Assembly (NCBI RefSeq): GCF_004354045.1
Contig: NZ_SMRT01000006.1
Location: 62,001 to 126,000, forward strand
DNA length: 64,000 nt
Direction of reading: 5' to 3'
Source: Paenibacillus piri
GTDB taxonomy: Bacteria > Bacillota > Bacilli > Paenibacillales > NBRC-103111
The stretch's first letter is position 1; every line of letters starts with the position of its first letter. The notes beneath the pieces are model-generated. The model was not told where the DNA came from. It was given only the letters and a program-made list of their open reading frames with translations, and made no database searches. The position numbers were made by a program, and so were the translations under genes. Below are positions 25,167 through 33,913 of the stretch, piece after piece.

Positions 25167-25643
25167 ATGAACGCTTATCCTGATGAATTTGTCCGTTTTT
25201 TAGAGCGCCCCGTCCCCAAATTTCTTCATTTGGCCTCAGTCAGAAAAGGCCAGTCTCCGATTTGCTGCCGTGGTTATGCAGCCCGGGCGGAATACGAACA
25301 AAGTCGGATTTGGATCTATATCTTGCGCAGCCAATGGCTTCGTTTACATGAAGCCTTGCAGCCCGAGCATTGGCTGGCTGTTCTCCTGACTTCCGGTGTC
25401 GATAATGAATCGTATCAGGTCAAAGGCCAATATGATGGATACCGCCCTTTCGCAAAAGAGGATCATGGTTTATTGGAACAGCAGCGGGAACTGACCCTGC
25501 AAACGTTTCCTCAGCTGGCTTCTTTGCACACGGTGAATCCAGTCGATTGTTTTGCCATAGGTCTGAAGGCAGCGGAGGTGTATTCCCAAACCCCCGGTCC
25601 GCAAGCAGGATTCCTTGTTTCAGAAAGGAGCCCGAGGATTTAG
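25167..25643 (+). CDS. Pyridoxamine 5'-phosphate oxidase-like split-barrel protein
   Basis: 158 residues, ATG at 25167 following a G-rich site (GAAAGGGGGG). Layout fits a flavin-type split barrel: an N-terminal helix, then strands around CCRGYAARAEYEQSRIWIYI and LAVLLTSGVDNESYQVKGQY, and a C-terminal helical part ending in VNPVDCFAIGLKAAEVY. No catalytic residues can be named and FMN or heme binding is possible. It ends one base before a regulator that itself has such a barrel, so the two probably form one sensing unit. Confidence 0.55.
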   Translation: MNAYPDEFVRFLERPVPKFLHLASVRKGQSPICCRGYAARAEYEQSRIWIYILRSQWLRLHEALQPEHWLAVLLTSGVDNESYQVKGQYDGYRPFAKEDHGLLEQQRELTLQTFPQLASLHTVNPVDCFAIGLKAAEVYSQTPGPQAGFLVSERSPRI

Positions 25644-25644
25644 T

Positions 25645-26838
25645 ATGCTTCCTCCCGAAATCATGCGTGCTTTCAAAGGTATGTTCCCGTCCACGATCGT
25701 TACCGTTTCGAGGGACGACATACCGAATATCGCCAACCTGACCCGAGTATGGCCTGTCGATAATGAACATATTGCAATAGCAAACCAATTTCTTAACAAG
25801 ACGCTTATAAACCTGAACGAGAACCCGCTGGCCATGTTAAAGATGGCCGATCCGAATGATCTTCTGCATTGGGAGCTGGAATTGCGATATATCCGCTTCG
25901 AAGCAGAAGGCCCGCTCTATACCAGAGTCCAACATGATCTTCAGGCAGTCTATTGGATGGCTGGCGCACCGGATTCCGTTCCTCTGCGTTCCGTCTTGCT
26001 TTTTCAAGTGCTGTCCGCCCGCAAATGCTTGGAGGAAGCCTCTCATCTCCTGCCTGAACCTGAACTATATGGGGATTTATTGGATATTCTTGCCCAAACC
26101 TGCGGCTGGAGCCGTTCGACCTATTGGATCGCGCAGGAGGGCGAGAGTTCTTTGCGACTTATCGCTTCCAGAGATGTGCCCGGAGCGGGCACGAACGAGG
26201 CGGCTTTCGAACCAATGAAACGAATGGCCGCTTTGGTTAAGGCGGAACAACGCATGGTTCGTCTGTATAATATACATTCGCAATTGAGGTATATCCATAC
26301 CATTCGTACGGAGGGGGACGTTACTTCATCATCGGAACTCCCGGAAGGCAAGCAAGTGAAGCCTGGGCTGCAAGGAAGCCTCCTGGGAATGCCTGTTATG
26401 GCTTACGGTACTTTGATCGGGGTCGTTTGCTGTGAAGGGACGGGAGGGGACACGGATTTCGACCGCCTCGATGAACGTTATCTCATGCTGCTTTCCGGAA
26501 AGCTTGGTGAAGCGATCTTTGCTATTGCCTCCGTTCCCGAACAGGAACGCAGGCAAATGTTCCGCCAAGTAATTGAAAGGGCGCAGTTGGAATGGTCCAA
26601 AGCGACAGACCCGTTTTATACCTTGCTCAGCGCAAGGGAACGGCAAGTATCCATCTACGTGGCGAAAGGTCACACGAATGTAGAAATTGCCCAGGCGCTT
26701 TATATCAGCAAACGTACGGTTACAACCCACATGGAACGTATTTTTCAGAAATTGCAGGTAGCTTCGCGAGCCGCCTTAACCCGTTATGTCGTCGAAAAAG
26801 AACTTCATACAGATAATACAAACGGATCTTTCCGTTAA
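25645..26838 (+). CDS. LuxR-type regulator with split-barrel and GAF domains
   Basis: 397 residues from ATG at 25645 (AAAGGAG 14 nt upstream, GAGG nearer). Three parts: an N-terminal pyridoxamine-phosphate-oxidase-like barrel (residues 1-110), a GAF-like sensory domain (about 135-300, GMPVMAYGTLIGVVCCEG) and a C-terminal LuxR/FixJ HTH (about 330-385, LSARERQV, TNVEIAQALYISKRTVTTHM). Probably a flavin- or redox-linked transcription factor. Likely targets are itself and the DUF2269/N-acetyltransferase pair downstream; that is inference. Confidence 0.75.
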   Translation: MLPPEIMRAFKGMFPSTIVTVSRDDIPNIANLTRVWPVDNEHIAIANQFLNKTLINLNENPLAMLKMADPNDLLHWELELRYIRFEAEGPLYTRVQHDLQAVYWMAGAPDSVPLRSVLLFQVLSARKCLEEASHLLPEPELYGDLLDILAQTCGWSRSTYWIAQEGESSLRLIASRDVPGAGTNEAAFEPMKRMAALVKAEQRMVRLYNIHSQLRYIHTIRTEGDVTSSSELPEGKQVKPGLQGSLLGMPVMAYGTLIGVVCCEGTGGDTDFDRLDERYLMLLSGKLGEAIFAIASVPEQERRQMFRQVIERAQLEWSKATDPFYTLLSARERQVSIYVAKGHTNVEIAQALYISKRTVTTHMERIFQKLQVASRAALTRYVVEKELHTDNTNGSFR

Positions 26839-26923
26839 AATACGTATTCCTACCGATACAAACCAATCGGATACCGCTCTACAATTGGAGGTGTAAAAAC
26901 AACTCCAACAAGGCGGTGATTCG
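26839..26923. promoter_or_regulatory. Possible operator or promoter region
   Basis: Contains the interrupted palindrome TACCGAT (26861 region) and ATCGGATA with a spacer of about 8, between the LuxR gene and the DUF2269 gene. It could be the target of that regulator. No direct support. Confidence 0.25.
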
Positions 26924-27379
26924 ATGAAATGGTTTGTTTTGCTTCATGTTTTGACGGCAATTATCGGTTTGGGTCCGGCCTTCGCGTTCCCCTTCCTGCT
27001 GCGGAGGACCGAATCGATTGAAGATATGGTTCGGGCGCTTCATTCGGTTGCGCGGCTGGAACTATTTCCAAAGCTATTCGGGACGATTGCGGTGCTCTCC
27101 GGCCTCCTGCTGCTCTGGATCGGGACGTACGGGTCTTGGCTGCAGATCTGGATTGTGGGTACTTTGTTTTTGTATCTCATCATTGAAGTGCTTGTTGTCG
27201 TTTTTTTGAACCCGACAGCGAAGAAGCTTTATGATTCGTTAACATCACTGGATATGAAGTCGCTTCCCGAGCTGCCTCACCAAGCGGCTGCAATGTACAC
27301 GCGCGTTCGGAATCTCCATTTGTGGGCATCGGTATTAAGCTTGTTTATTTTCGCTTTGATGATACTCAAACCACAATAA
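26924..27379 (+). CDS. DUF2269 family integral membrane protein
   Basis: 151 residues with four hydrophobic segments. The opening KWFVLLHVLTAIIGLGPAF with its membrane histidine and the later LHLWASVL helix match DUF2269. Function unknown. It lies 18 bp before the N-acetyltransferase gene and is likely co-transcribed. Confidence 0.75.
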   Translation: MKWFVLLHVLTAIIGLGPAFAFPFLLRRTESIEDMVRALHSVARLELFPKLFGTIAVLSGLLLLWIGTYGSWLQIWIVGTLFLYLIIEVLVVVFLNPTAKKLYDSLTSLDMKSLPELPHQAAAMYTRVRNLHLWASVLSLFIFALMILKPQ

Positions 27380-27397
27380 GAAGGAGGTTCCGCACTG

Positions 27398-28213
27398 ATG
27401 GACAATTCGGTAATTCAACGTTATTTGATGTGTCTGGATACGGAGCATCGCCCCCCCACTATGGATTATTTACGCAATCTTATCAAGCTTCATCTCCGGA
27501 GGTTTCCGTTCGAGAATTTGAGCAAGTTTCATTACTACTTGCATCAGGGAAAGACGGGATTGGATTGGCTTCCTGATATAGAAACATACCTGGATCATTT
27601 CGTAAACAAAGGAATGGGCGGCAACTGCTATATTTTAAATGTGCATTTCGGTTCTTTGCTTCGAGGGCTCGGATTTCAAACGAATTTCGTCCGGGCCACC
27701 GGAGGAAACACCCATCTGGGGCTCATGGTCACGGTAGATGGCCAATCCTACTATGTGGATGTTGGATACGGGGCTCCGTTGTTCGATCCGCTCTACTTGG
27801 AAGAACAGCCGCGCTTTACACGCTTCGGGGAGGAAGTTGAGATTTCGAGGCTGCTGCCCGATAACCATTATATGATCGATCGGCGAAGCAATGGACATAG
27901 CCTGGTGACCAAATGCATCGAGTGGAAGCCGGTTGGCCTTGAAAGCTTTGACGAGGTGATAGCACATTCGCTGCGGGACGAGGATGAGAACCCCTTTATG
28001 CGACGCATTGTCGCAACTTTATTCCGGCTGGATGCCGCCTACTCCGTAGTGAACCGCAAACTGTTTATTAAAAGCGATCGTGGGGTGGAATCACACGAAT
28101 ATACTCAAAAAAACGATTGGATGGATATGATGCGCACCACCTTTGGGTTTGAGCATGATTTGGTTGAACAAGCGCTGGATTTCCTGAAGGAGAGAGAAGT
28201 ACGGCTGTTTTAA
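27398..28213 (+). CDS. Arylamine N-acetyltransferase
   Basis: 271 residues, AGGAGG upstream. The NAT catalytic triad is present: Cys in GGNCYILN near residue 77, His in NTHLGL near residue 112 and Asp in VDVGYG near residue 127. It transfers acetyl groups from acetyl-CoA to aromatic amines or hydrazines, in the cytoplasm. The usual RGGYCYE context reads GMGGNCY here, a modest variation. It ends the unit started by DUF2269. Confidence 0.88.
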   Translation: MDNSVIQRYLMCLDTEHRPPTMDYLRNLIKLHLRRFPFENLSKFHYYLHQGKTGLDWLPDIETYLDHFVNKGMGGNCYILNVHFGSLLRGLGFQTNFVRATGGNTHLGLMVTVDGQSYYVDVGYGAPLFDPLYLEEQPRFTRFGEEVEISRLLPDNHYMIDRRSNGHSLVTKCIEWKPVGLESFDEVIAHSLRDEDENPFMRRIVATLFRLDAAYSVVNRKLFIKSDRGVESHEYTQKNDWMDMMRTTFGFEHDLVEQALDFLKEREVRLF

Positions 28214-28247
28214 AAGCTGCGCGAAATAGGGGTTAATCGCTATATAA

Positions 28248-28306
28248 AGTGCCACTGTCATCAATTGCGAATAGATTCGCATTTGAAGATGTCGGCGCTT
28301 TTTTTG
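28248..28306 (+). terminator. Large terminator after the N-acetyltransferase gene
   Basis: Outer stem AGTGCC/GGCGCT and a perfect inner stem TGCGAAT-ag-ATTCGCA, followed by T7. Confidence 0.75.
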
Positions 28307-28467
28307 TTAATTAGGATGCGGGGGGCGGGGTTTGTATTCGGATTTTAGTCTAAGTACTGTTGCGACTATAGTCTGGGAGTATGACTGGTCTCAGGCAGGT
28401 TCTTGAAAAAATTACCAAAATGTACAATTAAACTAGTTAATAATGAACGATAAACCAAGGAGGAATT

Positions 28468-29394
28468 ATGATGAGCCATGTGATGAGTCATGGGGCAATT
28501 GGAAGTCAGGCTGTCGGAAGCGCAAAACCGTCCGTCAAGTTTTTCGAAGGAGAGAAGTGGCTGGTACTAACCGGGCTGCTCGGCTTCCTGCTTGCGGGGA
28601 TATGTGCAGTTTGGGTCATGCTGTACGGGGGACCGGTGGCTCCTGGCGGCAACGTTTCGAGTGCATTTTCTTTTAATGCCGCGCTGGGTATTTTTCTGCT
28701 ATCGACGGCGGCGATTACCCCTTTTTCCGCGCTGGGCGGCAAAGGCAGAGCATTTTTTCGATGGTCTTTTATCGTGATTGCCCTTTATTCTTACTTAGCA
28801 GAGACCGTACAAAACTTTCGAGGCGTCAACCCGCGGTTCGTAAAGGGAGGCATACCATTCGATGTTACGGTCGGTTCCATTTTTGCTTTTGTCGCTTTGC
28901 TGCTGGTTTTGTGTTATCTGTTCTTTGCGATTCAATACTTCCGTCGTAAAGCTTATAGGCTCCATCCGGAATTATTGGTCGGCATCCGTTATGCGATGAT
29001 TGCAGTATTGCTCTCATTTGCGGCCGGCATTTGGATGTCGGCTAATGGAGGTCGAATTGTCGGCCTTCATGGCAACATTATTTGGCTTCACGGTCTTGGC
29101 TTCCATGCTCTTCAAGCTGTGCCGGCTGTCGCTTGGTTGGCCGGATACACCTCGTGTACAGAACGAACCCGCAGCAGGTTCATTCATGCAACAGGCATTA
29201 CCTACCTAGCGGGCTTAACAGCTATCGGTTGGCAGACGTATCTCGGGCAAAATATACTGGAATGGTCCGTACTGCCGCTTGTCGCATGCGGCTGCTTCCT
29301 GATTTCATTTGCATCAGGGGTGCTGGTGCTTTGCAAAACAGCTTTCGGCTTGCACCTATTCAATCAGATAAGCAAGCGATCTCAAACAGCCTGA
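28468..29394 (+). CDS. Multi-spanning membrane protein of unknown function
   Basis: 308 residues, AAGGAGG before ATG. About eight hydrophobic segments, with a soluble N-terminus of about 30 residues and several histidines placed in or near helices (GLHGNIIWLHGLGFHALQ). Histidines of this kind can bind heme or metal, but no family is recognised. Stands alone between a terminator and a transporter remnant. Confidence 0.6.
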   Translation: MMSHVMSHGAIGSQAVGSAKPSVKFFEGEKWLVLTGLLGFLLAGICAVWVMLYGGPVAPGGNVSSAFSFNAALGIFLLSTAAITPFSALGGKGRAFFRWSFIVIALYSYLAETVQNFRGVNPRFVKGGIPFDVTVGSIFAFVALLLVLCYLFFAIQYFRRKAYRLHPELLVGIRYAMIAVLLSFAAGIWMSANGGRIVGLHGNIIWLHGLGFHALQAVPAVAWLAGYTSCTERTRSRFIHATGITYLAGLTAIGWQTYLGQNILEWSVLPLVACGCFLISFASGVLVLCKTAFGLHLFNQISKRSQTA

Positions 29395-29625
29395 GCAGAC
29401 TCAGCTGCCCCAAATCCCGATCAGGATCACACCGGCAGAAATTATGGCCGAGTATACAATCCGGTTGACGCCACGCGCTTCATGCGCGCTTTATTCAGCA
29501 AATAGACGCCAAAATCGTACCGAATCCCGAAAAAAAGCTGATGGCATAAAGACCTGCAACTATCAGACGATTCCCGCCTATCCGATCCAGGACATTGTAC
29601 GCGGGAATCGGGCTGTGGGCAAAAC
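29393..29625 (-). pseudogene. Remnant of a DMT/SMR-like transporter
   Basis: Two minus-strand pieces in different frames look like membrane-transporter segments: RLIVAGLYAISFFSGFGTIL (about 29590-29515) and VNRIVYSAIISAGVILIG (about 29465-29400), the second ending in a stop. Neither has a start or ribosome binding site and they are out of frame with each other, so a decayed gene is the simplest reading. Confidence 0.4.
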
Positions 29626-29676
29626 AAAGGCTTCGTTATATGGACCGGCAGAAGGTTCCGATAACGAGGCCTATTT

Positions 29677-29871
29677 ATGCTTCAAAATCATTTTATTGGA
29701 AAAAGAATAAGAAAATCCCTCTACGGCATCGGCAAGCAAAACGATTACGCATGTCAACGATGCGGCTTTCTGGCTGTTGAGAAGACATTCAAAACCTGGA
29801 GGTTGCTCGAGTTAACGAACTCGGTCGTCGGATTAGCAATCGTCTTGATTTTAAGTCTGTTTATTCACTGA
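29677..29871 (+). CDS. Possible small zinc-knuckle membrane protein
   Basis: 64 codons. A CxxC pair (YACQRCGF) near residue 27 is followed by a charged stretch and a C-terminal hydrophobic helix (VVGLAIVLILSLFI). No clear ribosome binding site, and it converges on the ATPase gene at 29861 with 11-bp overlap. May be a fragment of a zinc-ribbon membrane protein. Low confidence. Confidence 0.3.
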   Translation: MLQNHFIGKRIRKSLYGIGKQNDYACQRCGFLAVEKTFKTWRLLELTNSVVGLAIVLILSLFIH

Positions 29872-30964
29872 TCCTCGCAATGATAGCTTGACGGATCGTT
29901 TCACGGATTCGGTCCACGATGCGGAAATCCATCGCTTGCACATAGATTTGCTCCAGCTCGTCACGCAGCGATTTGGCTTGGGCCAGATGCTGTGTGGCGG
30001 CTTTCATGGCAGCGGCGTACCGCTGCTTGATGCCGGTTATGGCATCCGCATGCGCCTCGTCCGTTCCGGGCGCAATGCAGCGCGCATACATATCGATGAT
30101 TTCATCGCCGGCGCGTTCAGGATTATATTCGTGCGGCGCGGTGCTGTCAAAGACAGCGAATCCGAGTTCCCGCACGATGATCATATCCAGGCTGTTCGGG
30201 TCGAAGCCGCAATGGTATATTTCGACGTCGAAGCCGCGTTCGACAGCGGCGGCGGCCAGCTTTTTCAGCATGGTAGATTTGCCCGAGCCGGGGCGGCCTT
30301 TGATGAGATAGCGTTTATCCAGGCCCTCGGTCAAGTTCGGCACAAAATCGACCGCTCCTTGCGGCGTGGCGGCACCGAGAAACCGGTGATCGACGCGGCT
30401 TTGCCGCTCCAGCTTCCAATTGCGGAAAAGCAGTTCGATGTAATGCGAAGTCAGATCGTCGGCTGCTTGGAAGTCCATATTATTTACGTATATCGCTTCC
30501 CACTCGTCATGAATGCGGAGTGCCTCCGCAAATCCGTTGTAAGCGCGTTCATACGCTTTTTTAATGTGGCCGTTCAAGCTTTCAAGCAGCGGCTTTTGCT
30601 CGTTCAACCGGGCCGCATCCCATGCTTCGCCCAAATTTACATATTGTTCGACCGCTCCCGGCAGCTGGGGCTCGATCACATGGGGAGCCGTTCCGTCGAC
30701 GATGCCGATCTTGAGTTCCGGAATAATCAGTCCATCCAAAGAGTTGTTGTCCGAGGCGCAGTGAATGAAGCGAATGTCATAGCCACGGTTAACGATATCG
30801 TTGCCGATTTCCCGGATTAGCGTCGACTTTCCGGTACCCGGACCTCCTTTTAAAATATAAATAAGATCCAATCCTTGCAATGAAGATTCGAATAGGTTGG
30901 CAAAGCCGCGGGCGGTATTTCCGCCCGCATAAAAGTTGACGATAGTTCCTGTCATCACGGACAC
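29861..30964 (-). CDS. Double P-loop ATPase (PRK06851-like)
   Basis: 367 residues formed by two homologous halves. Each starts with a P-loop: GGPGTGKST near residue 40 and GRPGSGKST near residue 223. Each continues with the same block, I-x-x-HC-x-x-D/F-x-N-SLD-x-x-I-x-x-EL and then a TAPH motif. Helical segments follow each half. The gene is thus an internal duplication with both Walker A motifs intact. Members of the family are uncharacterised cytoplasmic ATPases of Firmicutes. No partner gene is adjacent. Confidence 0.78.
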   Translation of the reverse strand: MSVMTGTIVNFYAGGNTARGFANLFESSLQGLDLIYILKGGPGTGKSTLIREIGNDIVNRGYDIRFIHCASDNNSLDGLIIPELKIGIVDGTAPHVIEPQLPGAVEQYVNLGEAWDAARLNEQKPLLESLNGHIKKAYERAYNGFAEALRIHDEWEAIYVNNMDFQAADDLTSHYIELLFRNWKLERQSRVDHRFLGAATPQGAVDFVPNLTEGLDKRYLIKGRPGSGKSTMLKKLAAAAVERGFDVEIYHCGFDPNSLDMIIVRELGFAVFDSTAPHEYNPERAGDEIIDMYARCIAPGTDEAHADAITGIKQRYAAAMKAATQHLAQAKSLRDELEQIYVQAMDFRIVDRIRETIRQAIIARISE

Positions 30965-31240
30965 ACCTTTCGGGCTAATATCATGGCAGCACAGTTTATC
31001 GTATTACCGTTTCGCCCAAAAGGTGCTTGTATAAATACAGCTATCATAAGCGGTCGTTGGCGATATCTTCCTGTAGACAATCGCACTGGATGGAAAAGCT
31101 TTTTGAGACGTCCGGTAAATGAGAAGCGGAGAGCCGAAATCGTTCCGGAGCAGCGCCAGCGCCCGGAACTCTGATCCGCATGCTCCGCGGGTAAGGACTC
31201 AACGGATCTTTTAGATGAAGGATACGTTTATCAGCAGCTA
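30965..31240. other. Intergenic spacer
   Basis: It holds the promoter side of the ATPase gene and the 3' side of the MFS gene. No gene or clear terminator could be identified; the short plus-strand frame at 30983-31174 has no ribosome binding site. Confidence 0.3.
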
Positions 31241-32626
31241 TTAAACTCCTTGAGTGGAGAGCTGCTCGTCATCTTCGACATTTTTGCCGGATGGATCCCA
31301 TTTGATGAGCAAGGTTGCGATTAAGCCGACAATCGGCACGATCGCAAGCAGAAGCAGCGTCGTATACAAACCGACTTGGGCGAGAACAACAGGGAACAGG
31401 AAGAAGCCGAGGATGCTTCCGGCCCGGGTAATGCCCTGACCCCAACCCGTCCCAAGCCCGCGCAGTTCTGTCGGATAGGACAAGGTCGCCATCGTCATCC
31501 CTTGGGAGCCTGGTCCGAAGGCATGTCCGAAAATAAAGGCGGCAAGCAAAATGGTCGAAATGGCGATATATTGATTGCCTGTCATTCCCATCAACAGCAG
31601 TCCCAATCCGGCTACCACATAACCGATGATGACCAGCTTGCGGATTCCGTATTTGACGGTGAGATAGGAGCCGCTAAAGCCGCCAATCGCCCCGAATAAA
31701 TTAAATACGATCGTTCCGATTATCGCGTAAATAACGCCTTTTCCAAAAATAATCGTCGAGATGGTAGGAATATAGAAGCCGACGGCAAAATACTCCATAC
31801 TTTGGGTAAACGTAATTATCGAAGCGAGCAGTGTTCGCAATTTATACTTGCCTCGGAATATCATCATATAGGAAAGCTTTTTTGCAGTAGATTTTTCTTC
31901 TTTGACCGCTTGCACCTTGACGTTAATGTTATACGTTTTTCTTAATACTTGAGCCCCTTCCTCCAGCGGAAGATGGTGCGCCGCCCACATCGGACTTTCA
32001 TCCATATAAAAGTATCTTAAAAATAAAACAATCAACGCAAGCACGCCGCCAAAGCCTACGGACCATCTCCAAATATGCTCGTGCTGGTCCAGCAAATAGA
32101 AAGGCAGGGCGATTAAGCCGGTAACCGATGCGGCTGTGAACCATAATGGGCACCAAAGGGTGACGTAGCGGCCTTTTTTCTTCAGATTACTGAATTCTGC
32201 AATAAAGCTCAGGGCAACGGGTACGTCCAAGCCTACGCCTACGCCCATTAAAAAACGGAAAAATACGAGCGTGGCAAAATTGGGTGAAAGCGCGGCGCCG
32301 ATTGCTGCAAACACCATCAGGAACAAATCGATCAGAAACATTTTGTTGCGCCCGAACTTGTCGGTGTAGTAGCCGCCGAAAACAGCTCCAAGCAGCGAAC
32401 CGACCGCCATAATGGCCGTAAGGCTGCCGATTTGTACTGGAGACAGATGGAACTGCTCCTGAAGCTGAGCGGTACCAATACCAATACTTGTGAAGTCGTA
32501 AGCATCTACAAATATACCTGCCAGCGCCAAAAAAATGATTTTGGAGCCTGATTTGCTTACGGGGTTGGAATTGACATAGTCGATAATGTCTTTTCGCGAG
32601 CTGATCATTAACTGTTGAGTAGCCAT
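31241..32626 (-). CDS. MFS transporter, sugar/organic-acid porter type
   Basis: 461 residues from ATG at 32626 (GGAAAGG lies about 16 nt upstream; a TTG at 32665 would add 13 residues). Twelve membrane segments in two halves with a central loop of about 60 residues (MWAAHHLPLEEG to KKLSYMM). Motif A in loop 2-3 reads GGYYTDKFGRNK, and RFLMGVGVGLDVPV follows in TM4-5. Homologous to proton symporters for sugars, phosphate or aromatic acids. Substrate cannot be read. Monocistronic. Confidence 0.85.
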   Translation of the reverse strand: MATQQLMISSRKDIIDYVNSNPVSKSGSKIIFLALAGIFVDAYDFTSIGIGTAQLQEQFHLSPVQIGSLTAIMAVGSLLGAVFGGYYTDKFGRNKMFLIDLFLMVFAAIGAALSPNFATLVFFRFLMGVGVGLDVPVALSFIAEFSNLKKKGRYVTLWCPLWFTAASVTGLIALPFYLLDQHEHIWRWSVGFGGVLALIVLFLRYFYMDESPMWAAHHLPLEEGAQVLRKTYNINVKVQAVKEEKSTAKKLSYMMIFRGKYKLRTLLASIITFTQSMEYFAVGFYIPTISTIIFGKGVIYAIIGTIVFNLFGAIGGFSGSYLTVKYGIRKLVIIGYVVAGLGLLLMGMTGNQYIAISTILLAAFIFGHAFGPGSQGMTMATLSYPTELRGLGTGWGQGITRAGSILGFFLFPVVLAQVGLYTTLLLLAIVPIVGLIATLLIKWDPSGKNVEDDEQLSTQGV

Positions 32627-32935
32627 TGCGTGAACACCGTAACCTTTCCGTTCTAACGCTTCCAATTTAAATCCGATTTAACGTATAGGATTTATTTGAA
32701 AATTATACTTGATGAATTATACTTAGTAAAGAGTCAAATTTAAGCTATTTCAGTGAAGGAGGCCGGTGGGTGCTGTATTCCTGGTTACAGTAACCATTAT
32801 GCAGTAAAAGGGGTGTAAATATTCAATATTTGGAATTGCTGCCGCTTGGAGGTGCGGCATGATTTGCCTCGACCGGTGCAATTGCATTAAACTATATAGA
32901 GAGGCCGAAAAGTAACCAATGGAAGGACAACAATT

Positions 32936-33679
32936 ATGAGCCAGCTTCCGGTATCCCAGTTAAAACGATTTAAAGACGAAATTATCCGTTTTATGATGAT
33001 GTATAAATTTGCTTTGGATGAGATGGAAACCCGGATCGGCATCCTCGTGGAGGAGTTTGAGATGCTTCATGAGTACAACCCGATCGAGCACACCAAATCG
33101 CGGCTGAAATCGCCGGAAAGCATCCTGAACAAGCTGTTCCGTAAAGGCTGCGATATTTCGTTTACGAGTATCCGGGAAAATATTAAAGATATTGCCGGTT
33201 TGCGCATTACATGCTCGTTTCTGTCCGACATTTATTTGATCAGCGAAATGCTCAGAAACCAGAGAGACCTTACGATTTGCGAAGAAAAAGATTACATCAA
33301 GCATCCGAAAGCGAACGGCTATCAAAGCTTGCATCTTTTGATCGAAGTGCCGGTTTATATGTCGGATCGGCAGGAAAACGTCTGCATCGAGGTTCAGATC
33401 CGAACGATCGCCATGGATTTCTGGGCAAGTCTGGAGCATAAAATTTATTACAAATACAGCCGCGAGGAACAGGCGGTGCCGGAACGGCTTCTGAGGGAGC
33501 TGAAGGACGCAGCCAGTTCTGCCGCTGCTTTGGACCTGCAAATGGAACGCCTGCATAAGGAGATCGTGGAAATCAAAGAAGAGCAGTCTGAGAAACTCGA
33601 CCGGATCATCATTAACAATCAGCAGTTTGCGCTGCCGCAAGCGTTTCTCGAGTTTTTGGATGGCGGAAAAGAAGAGTAA
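32936..33679 (+). CDS. Small alarmone synthetase, (p)ppGpp synthetase
   Basis: 247 residues, GGAAGGAC 7 nt before ATG. A RelA/SpoT synthetase domain without hydrolase or regulatory parts. Motifs: KSRLKSPESILNKL (ATP-binding basic region), DIAGLRI (catalytic Asp), PKANGYQSLH and EVQIRTIAMDFWASLEHKI with the catalytic Glu. It pyrophosphorylates GTP or GDP from ATP. The C-terminal helix and coiled region (residues 185-220) fit the tetramer-forming RelQ/RelP type. Which of the two cannot be told by eye. Confidence 0.9.
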   Translation: MSQLPVSQLKRFKDEIIRFMMMYKFALDEMETRIGILVEEFEMLHEYNPIEHTKSRLKSPESILNKLFRKGCDISFTSIRENIKDIAGLRITCSFLSDIYLISEMLRNQRDLTICEEKDYIKHPKANGYQSLHLLIEVPVYMSDRQENVCIEVQIRTIAMDFWASLEHKIYYKYSREEQAVPERLLRELKDAASSAAALDLQMERLHKEIVEIKEEQSEKLDRIIINNQQFALPQAFLEFLDGGKEE

Positions 33680-33739
33680 TCAAGCCATTCGAGATAGACG
33701 GTGGCTGTGAATTTCATCTGGCCTGTCCTGCAGCAGAGA

Positions 33740-33898
33740 GGCTGTCCCAAAGGTCATTTTTGGATGTTCAGCCACCCTACCCTGATATGAATTTGCATGT
33801 AAAAAGCCGCCTCCATCCCCACATATACATTGGTGTTGGAGGCGGCTTTGCCTATTTTTTGGGACTGTATTATCGGTTGATACCTTTTTGGGACAGCC
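33740..33898. mobile_element. MITE-like element with terminal inverted repeats
   Basis: GGCTGTCCCAAA at 33740-33751 is repeated inverted at the right end (TTTTTGGGACAGCC ending at 33898), bounding about 159 bp with no coding capacity. The TIR sequence is of the kind found at ends of Firmicute insertion sequences. Inside, a 13-bp perfect stem (AAAGCCGCCTCCA at 33803-33815, complement at 33837-33849) has T5 on the minus-strand side and may act as the terminator for the glycan operon ending at 33914. No obvious target duplication was seen. Confidence 0.5.
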
Positions 33899-33913
33899 CC
33901 TTCTTTCTACGCA

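Noticed and set aside
29888..30820. 310-codon open frame on the plus strand
   Set aside because: Antisense to the double P-loop ATPase, which has two intact Walker motifs.
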